From the NCBI GenBank assembly GCA_014218235.1, contig CM024753.1, positions 2,728,001 through 2,792,000 of the forward strand: a DNA stretch of 64,000 nucleotides, given 5' to 3'. Made by a program: the position numbers and the translations under genes. Below, piece by piece: positions 46,857 to 60,400 of this stretch. A model generated the notes under the pieces. That model was not told where the DNA came from and ran no database searches. It saw only the letters and a list, made by a program, of their open reading frames with translations. Each line of letters starts with the position of its first letter. Position 1 is the stretch's first letter. The stretch is from Colocasia esculenta. Lineage: Eukaryota > Streptophyta > Magnoliopsida > Alismatales > Araceae.

Positions 46857-49800
46857 ATTGTGGTCACATAAGCAATTCCGATGCCCGTACAGAAAGTTAT
46901 GCCAGATTCTTTCGCTGAAGGGGTGGGAATAAACAGAGGGGGTGACTATATCGGCGATGTTCGTGCCCCAATACCGACCTGGGGCGGAGATCTCGCGTCG
47001 AGTTGAAACACGCCTTTCGATGGCTGGACTGGGCGCGCCTCGTGTGGCTCCGCCATTGATTCGCGTAATCGAGGGAGTCACTACTGCCAAAAACCTTAGA
47101 AAAGGGAGATCGTCGGCTAGAATCGCAAATTCGGAGTGCGAAACGAAGGTTTTTCGACCCCGAAACGACGTCTTATCACTTAAGGCAAAATAGCTCGAGC
47201 ACCTCTGAGTGTCGATTCCGAATTGGGGTCTTATAAGCGATCCGATATACCGAGCGAAAAGTTATGCCCGTTTGAGCGAAGGGGTGTCCGTATGCGATCG
47301 CATCGGCAGCCCGCGACCGCGCTCCCGGAGAGGAATTTGGGCGCCAGACCGAAAATCTCCGAATGCGACCTTTTACTGACCGGTCGAAGTGCCGATTCTG
47401 AATTGGGGCCTCGCGGGCGGTCCCGACCCCTGGGCGAATAATATCCGCGTCTGACCGGAGGGTACGGCAGTCGGCGTACTAGTACACACGCTCAGGGGGT
47501 ATTTTGGCCCCGAACGAAATTCCGCAAAACAAGCGCCATGTCGACCGTCTCGGAGTACCGATTCCGAATTGTGGTCACATAAGCGATTCCGATGCTCGTG
47601 CGGAAAGTTATGCCAGATTCTTTCGCTGAAGGGGTGGGAATAAAAAGGAGGGGGTAACTATATCGACGTTGTTCGTGCACCCATATACACGACCTGGGGG
47701 GGAGATCTCGCGTCGAGTTGAACACGACTTTCGATGGCTGTGAATGGGCGGAGGCGCGTGTGGGCTCCGCCATTGATTCGCGTAATCGAGGGAGTCGCTA
47801 CTGCCAAAAAACCTTAGAATAGGGGAGATCATCGAATAGAATCGCAAATTCGGAGTGTGAAACGAAGGTTTTTCGACCCCGAAACGACGTCTTATCTCCT
47901 GAGGCAATAAGGGGGCTCGAGCGCCTCTGAGTGCCGATTCCGAATTGGAGTCTTATAAACGATTCCGATAACCGAGCGAAAAGTTATGCCCGTTTGAGCG
48001 AAGGGGTGTCCGTATGCGATCGCATCGGCAGCCCGCGACTGCGCTCCAAGAGAGGAATTTGGGCGCCATACCGGAAATCTCCGAATGTGACCTTTTACTG
48101 ACGGGTCGAAGTGCCGATCCTGAATTGGGGCCTCGCGGGCAGTTCCGACCCCTGGGCGAATAAATATCCGCATCCGACCGGATGGTACGACAGTCGGTGT
48201 ACTAGTACACACGCTCCGGGGAGTATTTTGGCCCCGGAACGGAATTCCATAAAACCACCGCCATGTCGACCGTCTCGGAGTGCCGATTCCGAATTGTGGT
48301 CACATAAGCGATTCCGATTCCCGTGCGGAAACTTATTCCCGATTCTTTCGCTGAAGGGGTGGGAATAAACTGGAGGAGGTGACTATATCGGCGATGTTCG
48401 GGCACCCATATACATGACCTGGGGCGGAGATCTCGCGTCGAGTTGAACATGACTTTCGATGGCTGTGACTGGGCGGCGGCGCGTGTGGACTCCGCCAGCG
48501 ATTCGAATCATCGAGGGAGTCGCTACTGCCAAAAAACCGTAGAAAAGGGGAGAACGTCGGCTAGAATTGCAAATTCGGAGTGCGAAACGAAGGTTTTTCA
48601 ACCCCGAAACGACGTCTTATCGCTTGAGTCAATAAGGGGGCATCGAGCGCCTTTGAGTGCCGATTCCGAATTGGGGTCTTATAAGCGATTCCGATAACCG
48701 AGCGAAAAGTTATGCCTGTTTGAGCGAAGGGGTGTCCATATGCGATCGCATCGGCAGCCCGCGACCGCGCTCCCGGAGAGGAATTTGGGCGCCGAACCAG
48801 AAATCTCCGAATGTGACTTTTACTGACCAGGTCGAAGTGTCGATTCTTAATTGGGACCTCCCGGCGGTTCCGACCCCCAGGCGAATAAATATCCGCGTCC
48901 GACCGGAGGGTACAGTAGTCGGTGTACTAGTACACACGCTCGGGGGGTAATTTGGCCCCGGAACGAAATTCCACAAAACAAGCGCCCTGTCGACCGTCTC
49001 GGAGTACCGATTACGAATTGTGGTCACATAAGCGATTCCGATGCTCGTGCGGAAAGTTATGCCAGATTCTTTCGCTGAAGGGGTGGGATAAACAGGAGGG
49101 GGTGACTATATCGGCGATGTTCGGCACCCATATACACGACTAGGGGCGGAGATCTCGCGTCGAGTTGAACACGACTTTCGATGGCTGTGACTGGGCGGCG
49201 GCGTGTGTGGGCTCCGCCAGCGATTCGCGTAATCAAGGGAGTCGCTACTGCCAAAAAACCATAGAATATGGGAGATCGTCGGCTAGAATCCCAAATTAAG
49301 AGTGTGAAACGAAGGTTTTTTGACCCCGAAACGACGTCTTATCGCCTGAGGCAATAACGGGGCTCGAGCGCCTCTGTGTGCCGATTCCGAATTGGGGTCT
49401 TATAAGCGATTTTGATAACCGAGCGAAAAGTTATTCCCGTTTGAGCGAAGGGGTGTCCGTATGCAATCACATCGGCAGCCCGCGACCGCGCTCCCGGAGA
49501 GGAATTTGGGCGCCAGACCGGAAATCTACGAATGCGACCTTTTACTGATTGGGTCGAAGTGCCGCTTCTGAATTAGGGCCTCGCGGGCGGTTCCGACCCC
49601 CGGGCGAATAAATATCCGCGTCCGACAGGAGCGTACGGCAGTCGGGGTGCTAGTACACACGCTCCGGGGAGTATTTTGGCCCCGGAAAGGAATTCCGAGA
49701 AACTAGCGCCCTGTGACCGTCTTGGAGCGCCGATTCCGAATTGTGGTCACATAAGCGATTCCAATGCCCGTACGGAAAGTTATACCCGATTCTTTCGCTG

Positions 49801-50706
49801 AAGGGGTGGGAATAAACCGTAGGGGGGACTATATCGGCGATGTTCGGGCACCCATATACACGGCCTGGGGAGGAGATCTCGCGTCGAGTTGAACACAACT
49901 TTCGATGGCTGTGACTGGGCAGCGGTGCGTGTGGGCTCTACTAGTGATTCGCGTAATAGAGGGAGTCGCTACTGCCAAAAAACCTTAGAATAGGGGAGAT
50001 CATCGACTAGAATCGCATATTCGGAGTACGAAACGAAGGTTTTTCGACCCAAAAACGACATCTTGTCGCCTTGAAAAAAAGCAGGCGTCGAGTGCCTTTG
50101 TGTGTCGATTCCGAATTGGGGTCTTATAAGCGATTCCGATAACCGAGCGAAAAGTTATGCCCGTTTCAGCGAAGGGGTGTCCGTATGCGATCGCATCAGC
50201 ATCCCGTGACCGCGCTCCCAGAGAGGAATTTGGGCGCCGGATCGGAAATCTCCGAATGTGACCTTTTACTGATCGGGTCGAAGTGCCGATTCTGAATTGG
50301 GGCCTCGCGGGCAGTTCCGACCCCCGGGCGAATAAATATCCGCGTCCGACCGGAGGGTACGGCAGTCGGTGTACTAGTACACACGCTCCGAGGGGGTATT
50401 TTGGCCCCGGAACGGAATTCCGCGAAACCAGCGCCCTGTCGACCGTCTCGGAGTGCCGATTCCGAATTGTGGTCACATAAGCGATTCCGATGCCCGTGCG
50501 GAAAGTTATGCCCGATTCTTTCGCTGAAGGGTGGGAATAAACCGGAGGGGGGACTATATCGGCGATGTTTGAGCACCCATATACACGAACTGGGGCAGAG
50601 ATCTCGCATCGAGTTGAACACGACTTTCGATGGCTGTGACTGGGCGGCGGCGCGTGTGGGCTCCGCCAGTAATTCGCATAATCAAGGGAGTCGCTACAGC
50701 CAAAAA
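46857..50706 (+). repeat. ~725-bp satellite array, block 2
   Basis: Five units with anchors at about 47295, 48020, 48741, 49465 and 50187. The block begins at the base where the hAT element was inserted and stops within the fourth monomer of the last unit, at the deletion junction with hAT copy 2. The variant CCATAGAATATGGGAGATCG at about 49260 is shared with block 3 at about 54370, about 5.1 kb away. Confidence 0.96.
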
Positions 50707-51948
50707 CTTAACAGCTTTTGTTGTCATAAGAGAGCCAGCTTTTGCTGTCATAAGAGAGCCAGTACACCAAGGAGTGGCTTATTTCTTACCCTCCATGTAC
50801 ACTAGGACGAGGTTGCAGGTTCAAATCCCATGGGGAGCAGGTTTTTACAGAATTTTGAAGGACACTGTAATAGGCTAGTTTTCCAAAAGAAAAAGGTAAT
50901 GGCGTAATGCAGAGCAAGACATGGCAAAAATTGTTTATGTGCGACCATATAGATGGATACCTGAAGGAGTATGGGGAGGAAGATGATCCCTGTTGAAGCA
51001 GTTGGGTCAAAGACTCAAAGGGGCCTCAGAGGGACTAGCTCAAGGAGAAAGGAGTAGGTCTGTTTTTAAGGAACAAATGGATTAGTTGCAACTTAATTTC
51101 TATTTAAATCTAGACCCAACGAAGTCCGAGTTCATTGTTGGACTGTTGTCTGCCGCATGATGGGGTCCCAAGGGCTCGAGGAAAGGGGAAACATAGACAT
51201 TCGCACAAAAAAAGTGTGTGAGAGAGAGAACCCTCGCCTCTGTCAAACCCCGATCTCCTCGCCGCCGTCAAATCCCGGTCTCCTCGCCAGCCGCCTGCCA
51301 TGGCCATGGGAGATAGGGTATGAGAGAGTAGATAGAGAGAGTCTGAGAGAAATAGAACAAAAAGAGATCAAGATGAGAGAACCCGACCTCGTCCCTGTGT
51401 CAAACCCCGCTTCGTCGCCACCGTCAGACCCTGCCTCCTCGCCGGCGTCGCCGCCGTGGTCTCCTTGCCACAGGCCCACAGCTCACTACTCGCGCCGCTT
51501 GCCCATCCACCATTCGGCCCGTCCCCGTCCACCGCCGGCCTGTAGACTGCAGACTGTAGCCTGCAGCCGTCGCGATGGCTGGTTGGCCCTTGCGGCCTTG
51601 CCTGCTGACCCTCACGCCTTCGCTGGTCGAAGCAGGCTCGCAGTGCCGCAGGCCCGCAACAACCAACAGAGCAACCCCACCTCCAAACTCCAAAGTGGGC
51701 AACTCTGGCTAAAGTGGGCAATACGCATTGCGGCATTGGGATGTTAGGGTTGGGTGGGTTTTGAGGTTTTCGGTTCAAACGATCCAGTCCGGTTTTTGTA
51801 ATGAGGAACCCGAACCGAACCAGATTTTGGTCTTCGGTTCGGTTCGGTTCGTTGACCCGACCAATTGTGATGTGAAACCGAACCGAACCGAACAATTCGG
51901 TCGGTTCGGTTCGGTTTAACGGTTTGAACCGAATACTGAACAGCCCTA
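50707..51948. mobile_element. Non-autonomous hAT element, copy 2, 5'-truncated
   Basis: A 1242-bp remnant of the same element. It starts at CTTAACAGCTTTTG, equivalent to about 45465 in copy 1, directly joined to satellite monomer 4, so one deletion removed the rest of that unit and the left part of the element. A second internal deletion lies near 51137. The right end GAACAGCCCTA is intact and followed by ATTGTGGT (51949-51956). Confidence 0.92.
50816..50826 (+). other. tRNA B-box-like motif inside the hAT element
   Basis: GGTTCAAATCC matches the RNA polymerase III B-box consensus. The same motif occurs in copy 1 (about 45570) and copy 3 (about 56520). No convincing A-box was found upstream and the region does not fold as a tRNA by eye. 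It could be a trace of a tRNA-derived SINE or chance. Confidence 0.25.
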
Positions 51949-54900
51949 ATTGTGGTCACATAAACGATTTCGATGCCCGTGCGGATAGTTATGCCGGATT
52001 CTTTCGCTGAAGGGTGGGAATAAATAGGAGGGGGTGACTATATCGGCGATGTTCGGGCAGCCATATACACAACCTGGGGTGGAGATCTCGCGTCGCGTTG
52101 AACACGACTTTCGATGGCTGTGACTGGGTGGCGGCGCGTGTGGGCTCCACCAGTGATTCGCGTAATCGAGGGAGTCGCTACTGCCAAAAAACCTTAGAAT
52201 AGGGGAGATCGTCGGCTAGAATCGCCAATTCGGAGTGCGAAATGAAGGTTTTTCGATCCTGAAACAACGTCTTATTGCCTAAGGCAATATGGGGGCTCGG
52301 GCGCCTCTGAGTGCCGATTCTGAATTGGGGTCTTATAAGCGATTCCGATAATCGAGTGAAAAGTTATGCCCGTTTGAGCGAAGGGGTGTCTGTATGCGAT
52401 CGCATCGGCAGCCCGCGACCGCTCTCCCGGAGAGGAATTTGGGTGCCAGACCGGAAATCTCCAAATGCGACATTTTACTGACCGAGTCAAAGTGACGATT
52501 CTGAATTGGGGCCTCACGGGCGGTTCCGACCCCAGGGCGAATAAATATCCGCGTCCGACCGGAGGGTACGGCAGTTGGTGTACTAGTACACACGCTCTGG
52601 GGGTATTTTGGCCCCGGAACAGAATTCCATGAAACCAGCGCCCTGTCGACCGTCTCGGAGTGCCGATTCCGAATTGTGGTCACATAAGCGATTCCGATGC
52701 CCGTGCGGAAAGTTATGCCCGATTCTTTCGCTGAAGGGGTGGAATAAACCGGAGGGGGTGATTATATCGGCGATGATCGGGCACCCATATACACGACCTG
52801 GGGAGGAGATCTCACGTCGAGTTGAACACAACTTTCGATGGCTGTGACTGGGCGGCGGCGCATGTGGACTCCGCCAGCGATTCGCGTAATCGAGGGAGTC
52901 GCTACTGCCAAAAAACCTTAGAATAGAGGAGATCATCGGCTAGAATAAGAAATTCGGTGTGCGAAACGAAGATTTTTCGACCACGAAATGACGTCTTATC
53001 GCTTGAGGCAATAAGGGGGCGTCGAGCGCCTTTGAGTGCCGATTCCGAATTGGGGTCTTATAAGCGATTCTGATAACCGAGCGAAAAGTTATGCCCGTTT
53101 GAGCGAAGGGGTGTCCGTATGCGATCGCATCGGCAGCCCGTGACCGCGCTCCCGGAGAGGAATTTGGGCGCCGGACCAGAAATCTCCGAATGTGACCTTT
53201 TACTGACCGGGTCGAAGTGTCGATTCTTAATTGGGGCCTCGCGGGCGGTTCCGACCCCCGGGCGAATAAATATTCGCGTCCGACCGGAGGGTACGGCAGT
53301 CGGTGTACTAGTACTCACGCTCCGGGGGGTATTTTAGCCCCGGAACGAAATTCCACGAAACCAGCGCCGTGTCGACTGTCTCAGAGTGCCGATTCCGAAT
53401 TGTGGTCACATAAGCGATTCCGATGCCCGTGCGGAAAGTTATGCATGATTCTTTCGCTGAAGGGGTAGGAATAAACCGGAGGGGGTGACTATATCGGCGA
53501 TGTTCGGGCACCCATATACATGACCTAGGGAGGAGATCTCGCGTATAGTTGAACAGAACTTTCGATGGCTGTGACTGGGCGGCGGCGTGTGTGGACTCCG
53601 CCAGCGATTCGCGTAATCGAGGGAGTCGCTACTGCCGAAAAACCTTAGAATAGGGGAGATCGTCGGCTAGAATCGCAAATTCGGAGTGCGAAACGAAGGT
53701 TTTTCAACCACGAAACGACGTCTTATCGCTTGAGGCAATAAGGGGGCGTCGAGCGCCTTTGAGTGCCGATTCCGAATTGGGGTCTTATAAGCGATTCCGA
53801 TAACCGAGCGAAAAGTTATGCCCGTTTGAGCGAAGGGGTGTCCGTATGCGATCGCATCGGCAGCCCGCGACCGCGCTCCCGGAGAGGAATTTGGGCGCCG
53901 GACCGGAAATCTCCGAATGTGACCTTTTACTGACCGGGTCGAAGTGCCGATTCTGAATTGGGGCCCCGCGGGCGGATCCGACCCCCGGGCGAATAAATAT
54001 CTGTGTCCGACCGAAGGGTACGGCATTCGGTGTACTAGTACACATGCTCCGGGGGGTATTTTGGCCCCGGCACGGAATTCCGCAAAACCAGCGCCCTGTC
54101 GACCGTCTTGGAGTGCCGATTCCCAATTGTGGTCACATAAGCGATTCCGATGCTCGTGCAGAATGTTATGCCGGATTCTTTCGCTAAAGGGGTGGGAATA
54201 AATAGGAGGGGGTGACTATATCGGCGATGTTCGGGCACCTATATACCCGACCTGGGGCGGAGATCTCGCGTCGAGTTAAACACGACTTTCGATGGCTGTG
54301 ACTGGGCGGCGGCGCGTGTGGACTCCGCCAGTGATTCGCGTTATCGAGGGAGTCACTACTGCCAAAAAACCATAGAATATGGGAGATCGTCGACTAGAAT
54401 CGCAAATTCTGAGTGCGAAATGAAGGTTTTTCGACCCCGAAACGATGACTTATCGCCTGAGGCATTAAGGTCACTCGAGCGCCTCTGAGTGCCGATTCTG
54501 AATTGGGGTCTTATAAGCGATTTCGATAACCGAGCGAAAAGTTATGCCGTTTGAGCGAAGGGGTGTCCGTATACAATCGCATCGGCAGCCCACGTCCGCG
54601 CTCCCGGAGTGGAATTTGGGCGCCATACTGGAAATCTCCCAATGCGACCTTTTACTGACCGGATCGAAGTGTCGATTCTGAATTGGGGCCTCGCGGGCGG
54701 TTCCGACCCCCGGGCGAATAAATATCCGCGTCCGACCATAGGGTACGGCAGTCGGTGTACTAGTACACACGCTCCGTGGGGTATTTTGGCCCCGGAACGG
54801 AATTTCGCGAAACCAGTGCCCTGTCGACCGTCTCGGAGTGCCGATTCCGAATTGTGGTCACATAAGCGATTCCGATGCCCGTGCGGAAAGTTATGCCCGA

Positions 54901-55583
54901 TTCTTTCGCTGAAGGGGTGGGAATAAACCGGAGGGGGTGACTATATCGGCGACATTCGGGCACCCATATACACGACCTGGGGCAGAGATCTCACATCGAG
55001 TTGAACTCGACTTTCGAGGGCTGTGATTGGGCGGCGGCGCGTGTGGGCTCCGCCAGTGATTCGCATAATCGAGGGAGTCGCTACTGCCAAAAAACCTTAA
55101 AATAGGGGAGATTGTCGGCTAGAATCGTAAATTTGGAGTGCAAAAAGAAGGTTTTTCGACCCCGAAACGACGTCTTATCGCCTAAGGCAATAAGGGGCCG
55201 TCGAGCGCCTCTGAGTGCCGATTCCGAATTGGGGTCTTATAAGCGATTCCGATAACCGAGCGAAAAGTTATGCCGTTTGAGCGAAGGGGTGTCCGTATGT
55301 GATCGCATCGGCAGCCCGCGACCGCGCTCCCGGAGAGGAATTTGGGCGCCGGAGCGGAAATCTCCGAATGCGATCTTTTACTGACCGGGTCGAAGTGCCG
55401 ATTCTGAATTGGGGCCTCGCAGGCGGTTCCGACCCCCGGGCAAATAAATATCCGCGTCCGACCGGAGGGTACGGCAGTCGGTGTACTAGTACACACGCTC
55501 GGGGGGTATTTTGGTCCCGAAACTGAATTCCGCAAAACAAGCGCCCTGTCGACCGTCTCGGAGTACTGATTCTGAATTGTGGT
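51949..55583 (+). repeat. ~725-bp satellite array, block 3
   Basis: Five units with anchors at about 52399, 53121, 53847, 54576 and 55299. The last unit carries the same private variants as the last unit before hAT copy 1: GGGCAAATAAATATCCGCG, a TCCCGAAACTGA form, and GAGTACTGATTCTGAATTG. This shows that the two are copies of one ancestral unit. Confidence 0.96.
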
Positions 55584-57484
55584 TAGGGCTGTTCATGGTC
55601 CGGTTTGGTCCGGTTTTTACAATTTTTTTGTAAAATCGAACCGAACCGAAATGGACCTTGAACCGAACCGAACTGAACCGAATAATATGCTTGAACCGTT
55701 TTGTACCAAACCGAACTACTTCGGTTCGGTTCGGTTTCTTCAATTCGGTTTGGGCCTTATGGGCCTTGAATTGGACTTGTCTGTTTAAGTGTTTTCTGCT
55801 TAGTGCTCACCACTGTGGAAATTTTTAAAAATAAAAAAATGGGCAAAAGATAAATGCTAAAAGCGGCCATCCTCCTCTCTCACAATGTATTAAAAACAAC
55901 TACTTAAAATGGAAATTTTATTCTGGAAAACTAGAAAAACTGATAAAGAGTGGTCTCATTTTATATGGATCATGTACCTGTATGTGCAAGAGTCACTGTC
56001 ATACATGTCTTTGTAATTTTTCATATTATTTGTTTATAATATATCTGTTATTAAAAAAAACCATCTTATCTCAAACAACCCACATCATTTTTTTTTCTGA
56101 ACATCCCAATCATGTTAACAGCCGAATTAACAAGTGCAACCTGCTTGGCCAGACAGTGCTTAATTGGAAAGTTGGAGCATCACATCAGCCTAATGGAACT
56201 ACAGCACCATGATATATACCAAAAGCCACAAGATTCTAATTTAAATCAGCCCAATGGCCAGACAGTGCTTAATTTACATATAGTTGATATTACAAAGTTC
56301 TATAAATTTGCCAAAAAAATCCATTCTTCACATCAGCTTAGAAGAGTAAGCAGAGCTAGTTTGAACAGAAAAAAGTGCCACATTATTAGTTCTCTTTTTT
56401 TGGCATTTAGAATGCAATACTCCATCTGGGCAACTTAACAGCTTTTGCTGTCATAAGAGAGCCAGTACACCAAGGAGTGGCTTATTTCTAACCCTCCATG
56501 TACATTAGGACGAGGTTGCAGGTTCAAATCCCATGGAGAGCAGGTTTTTACAGAATTTTGAAGGACACTGTAATAGGCTAGTTTTCCAAAAGAAAAAGGT
56601 AATGGTGTGATGTAGAGCAGAGACATGGCAAAAATTGTTTATGTGAGACCACATAGATGGATACCTAAAGGAGTATGGGGAGGAAGATGATCCCTGTTGA
56701 AGCAGTTGGGTCAAAGACTCAAAGGGGCCTCAGAGGGACTGGCTCAAGGAGAAAGGAGTCAGTCTGTCTTTAAGGAACAAATGGATTAGTTGCAACTTAA
56801 TTTCTATTTAAATCTAGACCCAACGAAGTCCGAGTTCATTGGGGATATTATGCCTACCGCTTTAGGCTCATTGGCTCAGAGGAGGTATGAGTAAGCTCTG
56901 AGCAGGCCTTGGAAGGTCCAGATCGGAATCATCGGATTGGACATTAGGGTATCAGAAGGGGCCTTACCATCAGCTTGTAATGACTGTTTTAGAAGGTTGC
57001 GCTCAGAACATGGTGGTACTTTCTTTTAGGGAGAACAGTGTTGGACTGTTGTCTGCCGCATGATGGCGTCCCAAGGGCTCGAGGAAAGGGGAAACAGAGA
57101 CATTCGCACAAAAAAAGTGTGTAAGAGAGGGAGAGAACCCTCGCCTCTGTCAAACCCCGATCTCCTCGCCACCGTCAAATCCAGGTCTCCTCGCCGGCCG
57201 CCTGCCATGGCCATGGGAGATAGGGTATGAGAGAGTAGATAGAGAGAGTCTGAGAGAAATAGAACAAAAAGAGATCAAGATGAGAGAACCCGACCTCGTC
57301 CCTGTGTCAAACCCGGCTTCCTCGCCACCGTCAGACCCTGCCTCCTCACCGGCGTCGCCGCCGTGGTCTCCTTGCCACAGGCCCACAGTTCACTGCTCGC
57401 GCCGCTTGCCCGTCTGCCGTCCGGCCGTCCCCATCTGCCGCCGCCGTACAGACTGTAGGCTGCAGCCTTCGCCGTACAGTCCTA
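55584..57484. mobile_element. Non-autonomous hAT element, copy 3
   Basis: A 1901-bp copy with an intact left end TAGGGCTGTTC, matching the right end of copy 2 as a perfect 11-bp terminal inverted repeat. It is flanked by ATTGTGGT (55576-55583) and ATTGTCGT (57485-57492). Near the right end, the gene-like section and the AACCG-rich subterminal region are deleted, leaving only GTACAGTCCTA. It keeps a single copy of the GCTGTCATAAGAGAGCCAG segment that is doubled in copies 1 and 2. Confidence 0.92.
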
Positions 57485-60400
57485 ATTGTCGTCACATAGG
57501 CAATTCCGATGCCCGTGCGGAAAGTTATGCTCGATTCTTTCGCTGAAGGGGTGTGAATAAACCAGAGGGGGTGAGTATATCGGCGATGTTCGGGCACCCA
57601 TGTACACGACCTGGGGCAGAGATCTCGCATCGAGTTGAATACGACTTTCGATGGCTGTGACTGGGCAGCGGCGCGAGTGGGCTCCGCCAGTCATTTGCGT
57701 AATCGAGGGAGTCTCTACTGCTAAAAAACCTTAGAATAGGGGAGATCGTCGGCTAGAATAGCAAATTCGGAGTGCGAAACGAATATTTTTCGACCCCGAA
57801 ATGACGTCTTATCGCCAGAGGCAATAAGGAGGCGTCGCCTCTGAGTGCCAATTCCGAATTGGGGTCTTATAAGCGATTCCGATAACCGAGCGAAAAGTTA
57901 TGCCCGTTTGAGGGAAGGGGTGTCCTTATACAATCGCATCGACAGCCCGCGACCGCGCTCCAGCAGAGGAATTTGGGCGCCGGACCGGAAATCTCCGAAT
58001 GTGACCTTTTATTGACTGGGTCGAAGTGCCGATTCTGAATTGGGGCCTCGCGGGCGGTTCCGACCCCCGGGCGAATAAATATCCGCATTCGACCGGAGGG
58101 TACGGCAGTCGGTGTACTAGTACACACGCTCGGGGGGTATTTTGGCCCCGGAAAGGAATTCCGTGAAACCAGTGCCCTGTCGACCATCTCGGAGTGCCGA
58201 TTACGAATTAAGGTCACATAAGCGATTCCGATGCTCGTGCGGAAAGTTATGCCCGATTCTTTCGCTGAAGGGGTGGGAATAAACCGGACGGGGTGACTAT
58301 ATCGGCGATGTTCGGGCACCCATATACACGACCTAGGGAGGAGATCTCGCGTCTAGTTGAACACGACTTACGATGGCTGTGACTGGGCGGCGGCGCATGT
58401 GGGCTCTGCCAGCGATTCGCGTAATCGAGGGAGTCGCTACTGCCAAAAAACCTTAGAATGGAGGAGATTGTCGGCTAGAATCGCAAATTCGGAGTGCTAA
58501 ATGAAGGTTTTTCGACCCCGAAATGATGTCTTATCACCTGAGGCGATAAGGGGGCGTCGACGGCCTTCAAGTGCCGATTCCGAATTGGGGTCTTATAAGC
58601 AATTCCGATAGCTGAACGAAAAGTTATACACGTTTGAGCGAAGGGGTGTCCGTGTGCGATCGCATTGGCAGCCCGCGATCGCGCTCCCGGAGAGGAATTT
58701 GGGCGCCGGACCGGAAATCTCCGAATGCGACCTTTTACTGACTGTGTCGAAGTGTCGATTCTGAATTGGGGCCTCGCGGGCGGTTCCGACACCCGGGCGA
58801 ATAAATATCCGCGTCCGACCGGTGGGGACGGCAGTCGGTGTATTAGAACACACGCTTGGGGGGTATTTTGGCCCCGGAACGGAATTCCGCAAAACAAGGG
58901 CCCTGTCGACCGTCTCAGAGTACCGATTCCGAATTGTGGTCACATAAGCGATTCTGATGCCCATGCGGAAAGTTCTGCCGGATTCTTTCGCTGAGGGGTG
59001 GGAATAAACCGGAGGGGGTGACTATATAAGTGATGTTCGGGCACCCATATACACGAGCTGGGGTGGAGATCTCGCGTCGAGTTGAACACGACTTTCGTGG
59101 CTGTGACTGGGCAGCGGCGCGTGTGGACTCCGCCAGTGATTAGCGTAATCGAGGGAGTCGGTACTGCCAAAAAACCTTAGAATAGGGGAGATCGTCGGCT
59201 AGAATCGGAAATTCAGAGTGCGAAACGAAGGTTTTTCGACGCCGAAATGACGTATTATCGCCTGAGGCAATAAGGGGCTGTCGAGTGCCTCTGAGTGCCG
59301 ATTCCGAATTGGGGTCTTATAAGCGATTCCGATAACCGAGTGAAACGTTATGCCCGTTTGAGAGAAGGGGTGTCCGTATGCGATCGCATCGGCAGCCCGC
59401 GAACGCGCTCTGGAGAGGAATTTGGGCGCCAGACCGGAAATCTCCGAATGTGACCTTTTACTGACCGGGTCGAAGTACCGATTCTGAATTGGGGCCTCGC
59501 GGGCGGTTCCGACCCCCGGGCGAATAAATATCCGCGTCCGACCGGAGGGTACGGCAGTCGGTGTACTAGTACACACGCTCCGGGTGGTATTTTGGCCCCG
59601 AAACGGAATTCCACGAAACCAGCGCCTTGTTGACAGTCTCGGAGTGCCGATTCCGAATTGTGGTCACATAAGCGATTCCGATGCCGTGCGGAAAGTTATG
59701 CCCGATTCTTTCGCTGAAGGGGTGGGAATAAATCGGAGGGGGTGACTATATCGGCGATGTTCGGGCACCCATATACACGACCTGGGGAGGAGATCTCGCG
59801 TCGAGTTGAACACGACTTTCGATGGCTGTGACTGGGCGGCGGCACGTGTGGGATCCCACAGCGATTCACGTAATCGAGGGAGTCGTTACTGCCAAAAAAC
59901 CTTAGAATAGAGGAGATCGTCGGCTAGAATCGTAAATTTGGAGGACGAAACGAAGGTTTTTCGACCCCGAAACGACGTCTTATCGTTGAGGCAGTATAGG
60001 GGCGTCGAGCGCCTTGAGTGCCGATTCCGAATTGGGGTCTTATAAGCGATTCCGATAACCGAGTGAATCGTTATGCCCGTTTGAGCGAAGGGGTGTCCAG
60101 ATGCGATCGAATCGGCAGCCCGCGACCGCGCTCCCGGAGAGGAATTTGGGCGCCGGACCGGAAATCTCTGAATGCGACCTTTTACTGACCGGGTCGTAGT
60201 GCCGATTCTGAATTGGGGCCTCGCAGGCGGTTCCGACCCCCGGGCGAATAAATATCCGCATCCGACCGGAGGGTACGGCAGTCGGTGTACTAGTACACAC
60301 GCTCCGGGGGATATTTTGGCCCCAGAACGGAATTCCGCGAAACCAGTGCCCTGTCGACCATCTCAGAGTGCCGATTCCGAATTATGGTCACATAAGCGAT

